Shown one piece after another: positions 36,429-48,200 of a stretch of DNA of 64,000 nt. The notes under the pieces were generated by a model. The model was given only the letters and a program-made list of their open reading frames with translations, searched no databases and was not told the origin of the DNA. Origin of the DNA: Marinilabilia salmonicolor JCM 21150 (GTDB taxonomy: Bacteria > Bacteroidota > Bacteroidia > Bacteroidales > Marinilabiliaceae); contig NZ_AJKI01000061.1 of assembly GCF_000259075.1 (NCBI RefSeq), positions 1 through 64,000 of the forward strand, given 5' to 3'. Every line of letters begins with the position of its first letter. Positions within the stretch are counted from its first letter, which is position 1. A program made the position numbers and the translations under genes.

Positions 36429-39356
36429 TCACCTTAAAGCCTGGTACAGAATATCAATGGGATGCAATGCAATCTCTCCCGTTCCGTCCTTTATCTGATG
36501 CCGGCAACTGGTTCCGGGAGCCGCAATCAACTCATCCGGATTTTTGCCACGAATGGCAGGAAAAAGAACCAACTCTCCTATCTTCATAGAAACGGTATAA
36601 TGTTCTTTCTCATAACCGAATGATCCGGCCATACCACAACAACCGGAAGGAATTACCTCCACTTCATAATTTCGGGGCAAACTCAGCATCCTGACCGTTG
36701 GAGTCTGAGAAGCAATGGCTTTTTGATGGCAATGCCCGTGAAATTTCACCTTTTTTGGCTCTGACGTAAAAAACTCAGAAGTAATATGCCCTTTCTCTAT
36801 CTCCCTGACGATAAACTCTTCAAAAAGCAAAGCGTTTTCACCCAGTTTTCGGGCATCCTGCCTCAGATCATCAGTTACAAGGTCAACATATTCGTCCCGG
36901 AAAGTAAGAATGGCGGACGGCTCTATCCCCACCAATGGAGTTTCTTTTGTAACAATATCCTTCAGACCGCTGACATTCTCAATGGCTATTTTACGGGCTT
37001 TCTTTAACAGTCCTTTGGAAATATAAGCCCTGCCACTCTCCCTATGCTTCGGAATCACCACCTCATAACCCAAATGCTCCAGTAGCATGACCGCATTTTT
37101 GCCCATTCCCGAATCGTTGTAATTGGTAAATTCATCATTAAACAAATAAACCCTCCCTCTGGGGAAATTTTTCTGACCCGGCAAGTAGCGTTTTTTATAC
37201 CATTTCTTCACAGTTGTTTTTCCCAATAAAGGAAGGGTACGCTCCTGTGCAAAACCCGAAATCCGTTTGAAGAAGGCGGATGTAAAGCGGTCTGAAACAA
37301 AAAAATTATAGATTGCAGGCCAAAACGAAGTCAGCTGATTAAGTTTAGATATTTCGGCAATCATCCGGGTACGCAACGGTACCCCATTGGCTTCATAGTA
37401 ATGTTGAAGAAACTCTGCCTTCAGCTTAGCCACATCCACACCCGAAGGACATTCAGACTTACAAGCCTTACAGGAAAGACATAGATCCATTACTTCATAG
37501 ATTTCTTTGTGGTTAAAACGATTCTTTACATACGGTTTACGCAAATACTCACGAAGAATATTAGCCCGGGCACGGGTGGTATGCTCCTCATCACGGGTGG
37601 CCATATAACTTGGACACATCGTTCCTCCAGAAAGATGCGTTTTCCGACAATCGCCTGAACCGTTACAAAATTCAGCGGCCCTGACAATACCTTTCTCCCG
37701 GCTAAAATCGTAAACAGTATTAATTTCGGGTGTTTCCACTCCGGCTCGATATCGCAAGTGGGTATCCATTGGCGGGGTATCCACAATCTTCCCCGGATTG
37801 AAAATATGGTTCGGATCCCAGGTCTGCTTTAAATCTTTAAACAACTGATAATTCTTATCCCCAACCATCGGCCGGATAAACTCTCCCCGCAACCTTCCGT
37901 CACCATGCTCACCGCTTAGGGAACCTCTGTATTTCTTTACAAGGACTGCCGTTTCTTCCCCGATTTTTCGGAAAAGCTTCTGCCCCTCTTCGGTTTTAAG
38001 ATTAATAATCGGACGCAAATGCAACTCACCGGAACTGGCATGACCATAAAAAGTACAGGTCAGATTCAGGCTTTCCAGCAACTTTCTAAAATCAGCTACA
38101 TAAGCAGGTAAATCTTCTACAGCCACCGATGTATCCTCAATAACGGCTACCGGTTTCGCATCTCCAGGGGTGGTAAACAGAAGTCCCAAAGCAGCCTTTC
38201 TCAAGGCCCATACCTTTGTAATGTCATCACCCTTTACCAACGGATAATGATACCCCAATCCGGAAGATTTTAAATCTTCAGTTAACTTTTGTGCAGCCTC
38301 CTCAATTTCGTCTATTGAATCACGTGAAAACTCAACCACCAAAAGGGCATTGGGTTCTCCTTTAAGAAAAAACCTGTTTTTGCTGTGTTCCGGACTGTTT
38401 TTAGTGCAATTCAGGATAAAATCATCCAACAGCTCACTGGCCGTAGGTTGATGCTTCAATACCGTCAAATTGGCTTTCAGGGCCTCATCCACAGATTTAA
38501 AATGCACACAAACCAACCCTTTGTGTTTGGGGGGCAATGGGTGACATTTCAGTTTCACTTCGGTGATAAATATCAGTGTACCTTCAGATCCGGCAATTAA
38601 CCTTGAAAAATTAAAATCAAAACCGTGTTTTTCAAATACATTGCTTTCAGCAATCTTATCCAGCGCATACCCTGTATTCCTTCGAATGATGGATGGTTTG
38701 GGGAAATCAGCTCTGATTTCTCTTCTCACCTCATCATTGTCCAGTGTTTCGTAGATATGACGATACAAGGCGGTTTCAAGAGATTCTTTCTCCCCTGCCA
38801 TTTTTCCCTGAAACTCATCAGAGCTTAAATCAGTAAATACCACATAAGAACCATCACTTAGAAATCCTTTAACCTCCAGAATATTATCCCGTGTGGTACC
38901 ATAAACCACAGAATTGGCCCCCGAAGAATTGTTCCCCACCATACCTCCAATCATCGCCCGGTTAGATGTGGATGTCTCAGGCCCAAAGAACAAGCCATGA
39001 GGTTTCAGATACATATTCAGTTCATCACGAATAACGCCAGGCTGAACCCTCACCCATCGTTCTTCAGAGTTTACTTCAGGTATCTCTGTGAAAGTTTTGG
39101 AGATATCTACCACTATTCCGGATCCCACTACCTGACCAGCAAGTGAGGTCCCTGCAGCTCTGGGAATCAAAGGGATTCCATGCTCTCTGGCAAATTGAAT
39201 CAGTAATCTTATATCAGACTCATCCTCCGGAAAAGCGACAGCCAAAGGCCTCTCTTTATACACCGATGCATCAGTGGCATACAATGTTCGGAGAATCTCG
39301 TCTGAAAATATTTTTCCTCTATGAGTTTTAGATAACTCCTTCAGGTCTGCTTTCAT
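36429..39356 (-). CDS. FAD-linked oxidase / iron-sulfur oxidoreductase fusion (D-lactate or glycolate dehydrogenase type)
   Basis: A 975-residue cytoplasmic or membrane-associated enzyme made by fusion of two modules. The N-terminal half is an FAD-binding PCMH domain (about 30-250, RAAGTSLAGQVVGSGIVVDI and MVGNNSSGANSVVYGTTRDN) plus the FAD-oxidase C domain (about 260-530, GHASSGELHLRPII and SGEHGDGRLRGEF). The C-terminal half has two 4Fe-4S binding clusters (CNGSGDCRK...CPSY and CLSCKACKSECPSGVD, about 590-660) and the Cys-rich CCG domain (HGHCHQKA, then IPSGCCGMAGSFGYEKEHY, about 880-975). This layout is that of D-2-hydroxyacid dehydrogenases such as D-lactate dehydrogenase (Dld-II/GlcD-GlcF-like). 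It passes electrons to the quinone pool or a partner. The frame extends to a TTG at 39395, but ATG at 39356 begins the conserved part. Substrate cannot be fixed from sequence. Confidence 0.88.
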   Translation of the reverse strand: MKADLKELSKTHRGKIFSDEILRTLYATDASVYKERPLAVAFPEDESDIRLLIQFAREHGIPLIPRAAGTSLAGQVVGSGIVVDISKTFTEIPEVNSEERWVRVQPGVIRDELNMYLKPHGLFFGPETSTSNRAMIGGMVGNNSSGANSVVYGTTRDNILEVKGFLSDGSYVVFTDLSSDEFQGKMAGEKESLETALYRHIYETLDNDEVRREIRADFPKPSIIRRNTGYALDKIAESNVFEKHGFDFNFSRLIAGSEGTLIFITEVKLKCHPLPPKHKGLVCVHFKSVDEALKANLTVLKHQPTASELLDDFILNCTKNSPEHSKNRFFLKGEPNALLVVEFSRDSIDEIEEAAQKLTEDLKSSGLGYHYPLVKGDDITKVWALRKAALGLLFTTPGDAKPVAVIEDTSVAVEDLPAYVADFRKLLESLNLTCTFYGHASSGELHLRPIINLKTEEGQKLFRKIGEETAVLVKKYRGSLSGEHGDGRLRGEFIRPMVGDKNYQLFKDLKQTWDPNHIFNPGKIVDTPPMDTHLRYRAGVETPEINTVYDFSREKGIVRAAEFCNGSGDCRKTHLSGGTMCPSYMATRDEEHTTRARANILREYLRKPYVKNRFNHKEIYEVMDLCLSCKACKSECPSGVDVAKLKAEFLQHYYEANGVPLRTRMIAEISKLNQLTSFWPAIYNFFVSDRFTSAFFKRISGFAQERTLPLLGKTTVKKWYKKRYLPGQKNFPRGRVYLFNDEFTNYNDSGMGKNAVMLLEHLGYEVVIPKHRESGRAYISKGLLKKARKIAIENVSGLKDIVTKETPLVGIEPSAILTFRDEYVDLVTDDLRQDARKLGENALLFEEFIVREIEKGHITSEFFTSEPKKVKFHGHCHQKAIASQTPTVRMLSLPRNYEVEVIPSGCCGMAGSFGYEKEHYTVSMKIGELVLFPAIRGKNPDELIAAPGTSCRHQIKDGTGEIALHPIDILYQALR

Positions 39357-39396
39357 CACATTCCAAAATATAAAAAACCAAACTATCACAAACAAG

Positions 39397-39426
39397 CAGG
39401 GCCTGCCGAAAATTCAGCAAGCCCTG
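39397..39426 (-). terminator. Hairpin between recA and the oxidoreductase gene
   Basis: CAGGGCCTGC (39397-39406) pairs with GCAAGCCCTG (39417-39426) with one non-Watson-Crick pair and a ten-base loop. On the minus strand CTTGTTTGT follows, a weak T tract. It lies about 115 bases after the recA stop codon. Confidence 0.55.
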
Positions 39427-39540
39427 TTAATATCTATCAAGAAAACTTTTATCAACTTCTGCCTTCTCACTTCTGCCTTTTACCTGAATAGCGCAAAAAC
39501 AGCTCCATCTATAGAAAACAAAAGAAAAACATTATGCCTC

Positions 39541-40587
39541 CTAAGCTTTCTCTTCGGCCAAAGCAGCAACAATTTTCTGTTCCAGCTCTTCGGCCAGTTC
39601 GGGATTGTCACGAATCACATCCTTCACTGCTTCACGACCCTGCCCAAGTTTGGCATCCCCATAACTGAACCAGGATCCGCTTTTCTTAATCACATTGTGC
39701 TCCACACCGATGTCAATGATTTCACCGATTTTAGAAATTCCCTCACCATACATGATATCAAACTCAGCTTTGCGGAACGGTGGTGCCACCTTATTCTTAA
39801 CAACTTTAACACGCGTGTGGTTACCAACCACTTCATCCCCGTTTTTCAACTGGTTCACCCTCCGGATGTCTAAACGAACAGAAGAGTAAAACTTCAGGGC
39901 ATTACCACCGGTAGTAGTTTCGGGATTACCGAACATCACACCGATTTTCTCACGCAACTGGTTGATAAAAATACAACAGGTATTGGTTTTACTGATATTT
40001 GAAGTTAGCTTCCGTAAGGCCTGAGACATCAGACGAGCCTGAAGTCCAACCTTATTTTCGCCCATTTCACCTTCGATTTCAGCTTTGGGAGTAAGAGCAG
40101 CGACCGAGTCAACCACCACCAAATCGATGGCAGAAGAACGAATCAACTGATCGGCAATTTCCAATGCCTGCTCACCGTTATCAGGCTGAGAAATCAGAAG
40201 ATTTTCCACATCCACACCCAGTTTTTCAGCGTAAAAACGGTCGAAGGCATGCTCTGCATCTATAATAGCTGCAATTCCTCCCAATTTCTGCACTTCTGCC
40301 ATAGCATGAATGGCCAAAGTTGTTTTACCTGAAGATTCAGGTCCGTAAATCTCTATCACACGACCACGGGGAAATCCACCAACACCAAGTGCCCGGTCGA
40401 GTCCGATGGATCCTGAGGAGAACGAAGGCACATTTTCGGCCACAGACTCACCCATTCGCATGATGGCGCCTTTACCATAGGTCTTGTCAATTTTATCCAT
40501 GGTCAGCTGAAGCGCTTTGAGCTTCTCGGCATTCACTTTTTTAGCTTCTTCTTTTTTCTTGTCCGTTTTTTCCTGTTGTTCGGCCAT
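39541..40587 (-). CDS. recA: Recombinase RecA
   Basis: A 348-residue cytoplasmic ATPase that forms filaments on single-stranded DNA, pairs homologous strands and triggers LexA self-cleavage. Walker A is GPESSGKT at residues 82-89. Walker B is in [20 protein letters not shown]. Loop L2 follows [20 protein letters not shown] with the conserved [20 protein letters not shown]. The N-terminus carries a Lys/Glu-rich extension of about 20 residues ([15 protein letters not shown]). The C-terminus ends with an acidic stretch ([16 protein letters not shown]). The start ATG gives a normal N-terminus. It is transcribed after bcp with 128 bases between. No SOS box of a known type was recognised in that gap. 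Confidence 0.98.
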   Translation of the reverse strand: MAEQQEKTDKKKEEAKKVNAEKLKALQLTMDKIDKTYGKGAIMRMGESVAENVPSFSSGSIGLDRALGVGGFPRGRVIEIYGPESSGKTTLAIHAMAEVQKLGGIAAIIDAEHAFDRFYAEKLGVDVENLLISQPDNGEQALEIADQLIRSSAIDLVVVDSVAALTPKAEIEGEMGENKVGLQARLMSQALRKLTSNISKTNTCCIFINQLREKIGVMFGNPETTTGGNALKFYSSVRLDIRRVNQLKNGDEVVGNHTRVKVVKNKVAPPFRKAEFDIMYGEGISKIGEIIDIGVEHNVIKKSGSWFSYGDAKLGQGREAVKDVIRDNPELAEELEQKIVAALAEEKA

Positions 40588-40715
40588 ACTAATTTTCTAT
40601 GTTATGCAGTTTAATAATCCATGCAAACTGACAGGACTCTTCAATCAGCTCACTTACAGCCAATAAAAAAAGCTACACCCTGCAGTATTTCCACCGATAA
40701 AGATAACCATAAATA

Positions 40716-41180
40716 TTAAAGATTCAACTCGGAAAAAATCTGTTCAGAATGTTCTTTGGTTTTCACCTTCTTGAAGATTTTCTCTATCACACCCTCTTCA
40801 TCAATCACAAAAGTAGTGCGAACCACGCCCATATAAGTTTTACCATACATCTTTTTCTCGGCCCAAACACCATATTTTTCCAGGATTTCTTTTTCTGTAT
40901 CTGCAATGAGATCAAATTTCAACCCGTGTTTTTCGATAAACTTGCGGTGCGAAGCTTCACTATCCGGACTTACCCCGATGATTTTAAATCCTTTATCAGC
41001 AAACTGATCCAGGTTGTCATTAAGGTTGCACGCTTCTGCTGTACAACCGGAAGTATTGTCTTTGGGATAAAAATAGAGAACTACTTTCTGCCCTTTAAAA
41101 TCATCCAGAGAAATTTCTTTTCCATCCTGATTCTTCCCTGAAAACATAGGAGCTTTTTGTCCTTCTTCCAATTTTGCCAT
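40716..41180 (-). CDS. bcp: Thioredoxin-dependent thiol peroxidase (Bcp/PrxQ)
   Basis: A 154-residue peroxiredoxin of the AhpC/TSA fold. The peroxidatic Cys46 lies in YPKDNTSGCTAEACN, with the resolving Cys51 five residues later, the spacing of Bcp/PrxQ enzymes that form an intramolecular disulfide. Further marks are GVSPDSEASHRKFIEKHGL and GVVRTTFVIDEEGVI. It reduces hydrogen peroxide and organic hydroperoxides using thioredoxin in the cytoplasm. The frame is open to a TTG at 41204; ATG at 41180 (MAKLEEGQKAP) is the normal start of the family. It lies upstream of recA on the same strand, a plausible stress-related pair though with a 128-base gap. Confidence 0.95.
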   Translation of the reverse strand: MAKLEEGQKAPMFSGKNQDGKEISLDDFKGQKVVLYFYPKDNTSGCTAEACNLNDNLDQFADKGFKIIGVSPDSEASHRKFIEKHGLKFDLIADTEKEILEKYGVWAEKKMYGKTYMGVVRTTFVIDEEGVIEKIFKKVKTKEHSEQIFSELNL

Positions 41181-41203
41181 AATTAAATAGGTTTTTAAAT
41201 GCA

Positions 41204-41244
41204 ATAAAAAAACAGCCTACACCGCGTTTTGTTTAGGCTTTTTG
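41204..41244. terminator. Bidirectional-looking terminator behind the outer-membrane barrel gene
   Basis: AGCCTA (41214-41219) pairs with TAGGCT (41234-41239). On the minus strand the stem is followed by GTTTTTTT, and on the plus strand by TTTT. It lies directly after the stop codon of the 312-residue protein gene and upstream of bcp. Confidence 0.65.
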
Positions 41245-41247
41245 CAG

Positions 41248-42186
41248 TTAAAACCTAATTCCAAGCATTCCCCGAAAACCGGAAAGAGAAATTTCTCCCT
41301 GATTCATAATACTCAGATTCTGATGAAGTGCAGCACTGGAATTGTTTTCCGGCCCAGGAAATAAAATATCCTGTTTCTCTGTAAAAGGATCGTTGCCGGG
41401 GAAATAATATCTGGCTTCAAAAAACAGATGATAATTTTGTCCGGGAAAAACCACCCCAATACCGGCAAAGGGCATCAAAATATTGTCAAGCTCCAAATCA
41501 GCATCATCCACCCATTTAGGGTAATCAGTATAATACCCCAGATCTGGGAGGTTATCCAACAATAGGTCATATTCTTCATAATAACCCTGATGCGTAAACA
41601 TTCCATTCTGCTCATAGGTACTCTTAACCGGTAATCTGTACTCGGCACCGGCTTCGGCAAAAAGGTCCCACTTTCCAACAGTAACAAAACCCCGAATCAA
41701 AAAAGGAAATTCTGCCCAGGTATATTTTTGTGTCTCCTCCACGCCGGTTGCAGATACACGTTTTTCAAATGTATCTCCTTCATCATCTATCCAGGGCATA
41801 GAGGCTGAGACTTCCCCGACCTTGCCTTCTGTAGATTGCAAGGACAATCCTGCACCAGTTGACAGTTCAAGCCACTTAACAATTCTGAAATTAAAAGCTA
41901 CTCCTCCACCGTATGAACGAACAGGATCCAATGCCACTGAGGGATTAGAGTGTGTCCATTCAAACTGGCCGCCATGTGCAAAAAAAGTAGCGGTAAAAAG
42001 CTTTTGCTTTGTAATGATTTCTTCCTGATTGAATCCGGAAGCCCCCTCTGCCCTATTATGACTTACGGTTAAAGTGTCTGGCACCTGGTTGCTTTGTCCC
42101 TGCAAAGCAGGGCAGAAAACCATAGACAGAAGTAGAAAAAAACCAAATCCTTTTATGCGAATAGTAGAAATAATATTTTTATCCAT
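41248..42186 (-). CDS. Outer-membrane beta-barrel protein of unknown function
   Basis: A 312-residue protein with a probable signal peptide (about 10-31, FGFFLLLSMVFCPALQGQ). It then has alternating aromatic/hydrophobic strands such as WLELSTGAGLSLQST, WDLFAEAGAEYRLPV and YHLFFEARYYFPG. It ends SLSGFRGMLGIRF, a terminal Phe typical of outer-membrane barrels. Glycine-rich strand starts (YGGGVAFNFRI, PFAGIGVVFPG) resemble the OmpA-like/'outer membrane protein beta-barrel' superfamily, but I do not recognise the exact family. The gene follows the 3206-residue type A T9SS protein gene on the same strand after an 81-base gap that contains a strong hairpin. A functional link between the two is possible but not shown. 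Confidence 0.75.
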   Translation of the reverse strand: MDKNIISTIRIKGFGFFLLLSMVFCPALQGQSNQVPDTLTVSHNRAEGASGFNQEEIITKQKLFTATFFAHGGQFEWTHSNPSVALDPVRSYGGGVAFNFRIVKWLELSTGAGLSLQSTEGKVGEVSASMPWIDDEGDTFEKRVSATGVEETQKYTWAEFPFLIRGFVTVGKWDLFAEAGAEYRLPVKSTYEQNGMFTHQGYYEEYDLLLDNLPDLGYYTDYPKWVDDADLELDNILMPFAGIGVVFPGQNYHLFFEARYYFPGNDPFTEKQDILFPGPENNSSAALHQNLSIMNQGEISLSGFRGMLGIRF

Positions 42187-42224
42187 AGTATAGGGTATTG
42201 CATCTAAAAAATTAATCTAAGTAA

Positions 42225-42261
42225 CAGGCAGTTGTCCGGTTTAAGGGCAGACAACTGCCTG
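42225..42261 (-). terminator. Terminator behind the giant beta-helix protein gene
   Basis: CAGGCAGTTGTC (42225-42236) pairs perfectly over 12 bases with GACAACTGCCTG (42250-42261) with a 13-base loop. On the minus strand the following bases are TTACTTAGATTAATTTTTT, so the T tract is loose. The stop codon of the giant gene is six bases before the stem. Confidence 0.75.
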
Positions 42262-42267
42262 AAAAAT

Positions 42268-45200
42268 CTATTCAATAATCAGTTTCCTATTCTCCATGAA
42301 ACCATCGTTGTATTCAATCTGCATCAGATAAACACCGCTGCTCAGATCTGTATTTTTCAACTGAAGAATACTGCTTTCACCATATTCCCGGTCAATCAAT
42401 AAAGAACCTTTCATGTCGTAAAGCCTTATTCTTGACATTTCTGACACAACGGGAAGAATAACATCAACCGGATTTCCGGCAACCACAGGATTCGGTGAAA
42501 CCACAGCCGATTTCAAAGAGGCACTCTTCACTCTGTTTACTTCTCCGAAAATCAAACATTGAGACGTTTCATCAAACGCAGTTACTGTCAGATCACCATC
42601 TCTCATTGACTTCACATCCACATATTGCTTTTGTGAAACTTCCTCTCCATTCAGATACCACCTGAATTCAGACAGATTTCCTGATGAATTATCCACAAAA
42701 TAAACGGTATTCCATTTAGGTTCAGGAATTACCAGCTCGGTTCCGGTCTTATACTCAAGATTAAGGGTTATCTCATCAGAGGAACCACACCAATCATTGA
42801 CAGAAACAGTGTAAGAACCTGTATTTTCCGGCATCACAGTTTCGATAAACAAAGAATCCGAATCTGCAACAACAGCTTCCTGATCATTAAATACCCAGGA
42901 ATAATCCAGCGCATCACCCTCTATCTTGACACCAAGAGTAACCGAAGTTCTCGGACAAACCGAAACATCAGAATCTTCAACAGATAAAACAACCGGAACA
43001 CAAGCCCTGGTGGTAAAGTCGAATTCAGCAAACCAATGGATAATCTTATCATTGTTGAATAATGTAACCTGTCCTCCCGGCAACTCCAGATGATAATCAG
43101 TCGAAGTCTGAAGTCCGGGATGTGAAATAATCAACACGGACGGATCCTCCGGTGATACACTCAGCTCTGCTTCCACATCCGGAGTAATTAGCGGAGACAC
43201 TGACTGATCAATAGCAATAGGCTGGTTGAAACGAATGGTAATTGAGTCAATAAAGTCAGTAAGTCCATCGGCATCAACAGAGCTTTCAACAATTTCCAGC
43301 TTCCCATTTTCTGTGGCTTCAAAAGCTCCCATATCCGTGGTCATCCAGTGTGTACGTGAATTTTTAGCCAGGTCATAACCAAAGAGTCCGGTAAACCATT
43401 TATTGTTTCCCTGCTCAATACATGGAGAGAACATCTGAAGAGAATAGTCTCGATTCCCGGGATCTGTCCACATCGGATCGTAAGAGATGTTTTCCTCTCC
43501 ACCGTAACCACCTTCAACACAAGAATAGACCACCTGAGAAGCAGCATCTGAGAAGGCTCCGTTTTCGTTGGAATAAACGATGCTGTTCTTCACATCAAAA
43601 GTTCCATATAATCCGCCGGTATTGGATGCTCTGTTATGAGCAACAGTACAACTGAGCAATTCGGGTTCAGAGTCACCATCAGCAAAGATTGCCCCTCCAC
43701 TTCCTGAAGCTTCATTGTCATGGAACAGAACATTAAAAAAGCGGGGACTTGATCCATCATTGTAAACAGCACCACCGTCATCACCCATATTGTTGCGGAA
43801 TACAGAAAACTCGACAGAAGGTGAAGCATTCACATTGTAGATGGCACTTCCTGTTGCATCTTCAAAAATAAATCCTTCAATAACGGCTCCCTGTTCAAGC
43901 GGAGTAGCAGCATCAAACTCATTTCTAAAAAGATGAATACTATTATCAGAATCATCATCGGCAACACCAATATCACCACTCAATATGACAGGATGTTCCA
44001 CATGATTTCTATTCCATGCGTTGAATTCATCACCTGCCAACCCACCGTAAATGATCATTCCCGGTTTGAGCGAAAGGGCCTGTTCACGTTCCGTATGCGT
44101 AACATTATTGGGGTCAGCGGGAGTTACAGGATAGTATGTTCCTTCAGCTACCCAAATTTCATCACCCGGTAAAGCAAATTCAAGGGCTTCGTGCAAAGTT
44201 CCAAAAGCATCATCCCATGAAACTCCTGTTGTTCCGGCACTGCCCTCTTTTACCTTAATGGTGTAATCATGACCGATGTAGAAGGTGGACGGCTCCGACC
44301 AATTGACATAATCACCGTAATCCAGTCCAATGGTCCATTGATAAGCGGAACCATACTCCAGTCCACCAATAATTGTGCTGTTATTCGTTCCATCAATACC
44401 ACTACGTGTACTGAAAGAACCATCTTCCAGGGGATTCTCCTCATCACCAACTTTCCACAATTTCATCTGATACTCAAAGTCGGAAGGAATGTTGGTCTGT
44501 GGTTCTATCGTACCGTCTGATATTCCCCAAACAAGATTTAGCATCATCAACATACTGTATTCCTTCGTCCCGCTACCTCCATTGGCAGGGGCTACAGGTT
44601 GAATTTGCACGTACTCAAACGGACCAATATCCACATTATCTCCAAAAATACGGTCAAATCCGGCAAAGTCTGTTAATAATTCATCGGCAACCAGGTCATT
44701 ATCTCCTGCATTAATAGCAGGCGACCCATCTTGCAGATGGAAAATATCATTTTCAGCATCCACAAAAAGAGGATCTTTGGCAATGTTTCCATTGGAACCG
44801 TCAGCATCCGCAAAAACAGAGTTTTCAATACCGGTTGTGAAATTAAAATCGGAATCTGACGAATCGTGATTGTTCCAGGCAATAGAATTATTAACCTTCA
44901 CAGCGCCATAGTAATTTCTATAAATAGCTCCACCTATGTCGGTTGTTGTATTTCCGTACCATAAACAGTTATTGAAAGTAGCATCAGAAGATGCCATCAC
45001 TGCAGCTCCTGCTGATGCAGCACTGTTATTTACAAACAACACATTAGAAAACGTGGGATTACTACCATTTTGGGAATAAACAGCTCCTCCCCACCTGTCA
45101 GCCTGATTGTCTCTCAACCAGATATTTCTCAACCTGGGAGAAGACCAGCGAATATATACACCACCGCCATCATACCTAGCTTTACCTTTTTCTATGATAA

Positions 45201-48200
45201 AACCGTCCACCACATTACCCTCAAAAAGGCGATCCTCAGCACCCCTGATTCTCACAACATTGTAGCTATTGTCATTCACATCTCCTTCCACGCCAATGTC
45301 TCCGCTGAGTATGGTTTCGTTGGCCATCCAGTCACGCTCTTCCACAGAAGATTCGAAACCGCCAAAACCACCATAAAGTTTCATGCCATTCTTTAATTCA
45401 AATGTGGCATTTCTATCCCCGTCATCAGTAGGTTTATAGGTTCCGGCCGCGATCCAGATCTCATCATTTTCAATGGAAATCGCCATTGCATCTTTGAGAT
45501 CCATCGCATCCAGCCAGGAGGTACCATTGCCTCTTGCTCCGGGTTTTACATACAGTGGCTGATCACGGTTAACCGTAAAAGTTCGACTCTCTGACCAGTT
45601 TGTAAAACCGGTGTCCTCCAGACTACCTACACGCCATGAAACCTCATCGGCTGGTTGAAAACCGGTCAGTTCTGTTTCTAAAGCAGTCAGATCTTCAATC
45701 AGTTGTGGCTCACCACCGTTAATGACATACTCAACAACAAATCCATTAACATTGTTGGGAACAGAATCATTCCAACCCCATTCAAGGGTAGTTGATGTGA
45801 AGTCGGCCTCCAACCAGGATTCTTCAGCAGGACTTACCAAAACAGGAGTAATAACATAGCCCTCTATAGCTCCCATATCCACAATATCTTCATCCACTCT
45901 GGAATTTCCATAGTAGTCGCCTGACAACCAGTCAGGAATACTTTCGGTGCTTCCTGCATTAATGGCAGGACTACCCTCTTTTAATCTGAAATCATTATTC
46001 GAAGGATCGACAAAATCAGGATTTTGGGAAATGTTATCATCACCGCTATAACCTCCGCTGTAAATGGAATTAGTAACATCTACCCAATATGTAAAATCAT
46101 TATAGGACCATTCAGAAGAATTCCCCCAAGCAATAGAGTTATTTACTATTGCATTATCACTATAAACAGCCCCACCATATGCACCAGAAATATTTCCATA
46201 CCATAAACAGGTGAAAAACTTCATAATACCAAGACTATAAACTGCTCCACCATCACCTCCTGATTCATTGTTTGTGAATATTACATTTCCATATTGAGCA
46301 TGGCTTTCATTATCTCCATAAACAGCTCCGCCATCGTCAACGGCATAATTATCTCGCAACCAAACATTTCTTACAATCGGAGAAGCCCACTCCAATAGGA
46401 GACCACCACCGTCCATATATTGTTCATCGGCATAACCTTTTTCAATTACCAGCCCGTCAACCACTGTCTTAAGAGTAATAGGCACTGCCTGGCTACCAAT
46501 CATCTTGAAAACATGATAGCTATTATCAGTATCTACTCCCTCTTCCCCGATATCTCCACTCAGGATAGTCTGATTTTCAACCAAATTTCGTTCGGCAAAT
46601 TTCGTTTCGGTTCCGGCAAAACCTCCAAACAGTTTCACATTCTCCTTTATTTCAAAGGAAATATTTCGATCGTCTGTATCGGTCGGTTTATAAGTTCCCG
46701 CTGCAACCCAAATGGAGTCACCAGCCACAGATATATCCAGTGCATTCTGAAGGTTTGTTGCAGTAGCCCAGGAAGAGCCGTCTCCGGTGCCACCGTGTGC
46801 CACAAATACCGGGTGGCCCCTGCCAATAAAAAATGAAGATTGAGCGGACCAGGTAGTAAATTCTTGCTCATCGGTATAGCTGACACTCCAACTTACAGAG
46901 TCTGTTGGTTGAAAACCACTGATTTCAAATTGTTGCTCGGAAATTCCCTCAATCAAAATTGTATCATGATTTACGATATATTCCAATTGAAAGGCAGAAA
47001 CATTTTCCAATACCGACACATCTTCAAGAGTCCACTCAAAAAGAACAGTCTCATCGCTGCTAATATGATAAACAGTATCCTGCAAAGGAGATAACAATCG
47101 AGGAATAATCACGCTACCCTCAAAAATACCAATATCAGGGACATCATCAATAAGCCGGCTGTTTCCATAAAAATCAGAAGTCAACCAATCAGGCAAATAG
47201 TCGATATTTCCGGAATTAATTGCCGGGCTACCCTCCTTTAGTCTGAAATCCTCTTTATCAACAGATACAAAACCAGGCTCCTGATTCAAATTACCATTCT
47301 CATCAGCAGCATTGTTGAATATGGAATAGAAAGAAGAAACTCCATAATGGAAATTATCATAACTCCATCTTGCCTCATTATCCCAGGCAATGGAATTGTA
47401 AACCATAGAGGTACGACTATTATCATATACCGCACCTCCGTAATAACCAGAATAATTCTCCAACCAGACACAGTTATAAAAATTAACCTGAGCACCTGAA
47501 TAGACCGCACCTCCGTCATCTCCCGACTCATTCTTCCAGAACAGTACATTTCCGAACAAAGGATTACTCAAGTTATCCACATAAACGGCACCACCATCGT
47601 CCGAAGCAAAATTATTCCGAAACCAAACGTTTTTTATTATCGGGGAAGCACTGTTTATTATCAGGCCACCTCCATCATTATCGCCATAAACATCAGCGAA
47701 CCCGTTTTCAATGGTAACCCCATCCAGGATCATTTGTTCTGTAACGGGCTGATCCTGAGAACCGGTAATCCTGACCACATGATAACTGTTGTCACTTTCA
47801 ACGCCTGGTTCCCCAATATCTCCACTCAAAACTACCTGGTTTTTATAGGTATTACGTTCTTCAAAGAAGGTTTCAACACCCGTGAATCCACCAAACAGTT
47901 TATAATTCTCATCTATTACAAAAGAAGAAGTTCTGTCTGTTGTAACAGTTGGTTTATAAATTCCCTCCGAAATCCACAATGAATCTCCCCTGACAGCAAT
48001 ATTCAAAGCCTCCTTCAAGTCAATACCATTTTCCCAGGAAGTTCCATCTCCTGTACCATCAACAACTACAAAAATCGGATGCCCGCGATAGATATTGAAG
48101 GAAGTATAATCAGACCAGTTGATATTTCCATTTTCATCGTAATATCCTACACGCCAATCTATCCCATCGAAGGGAACAAGTTCTGAAAGAGTATATTCAT

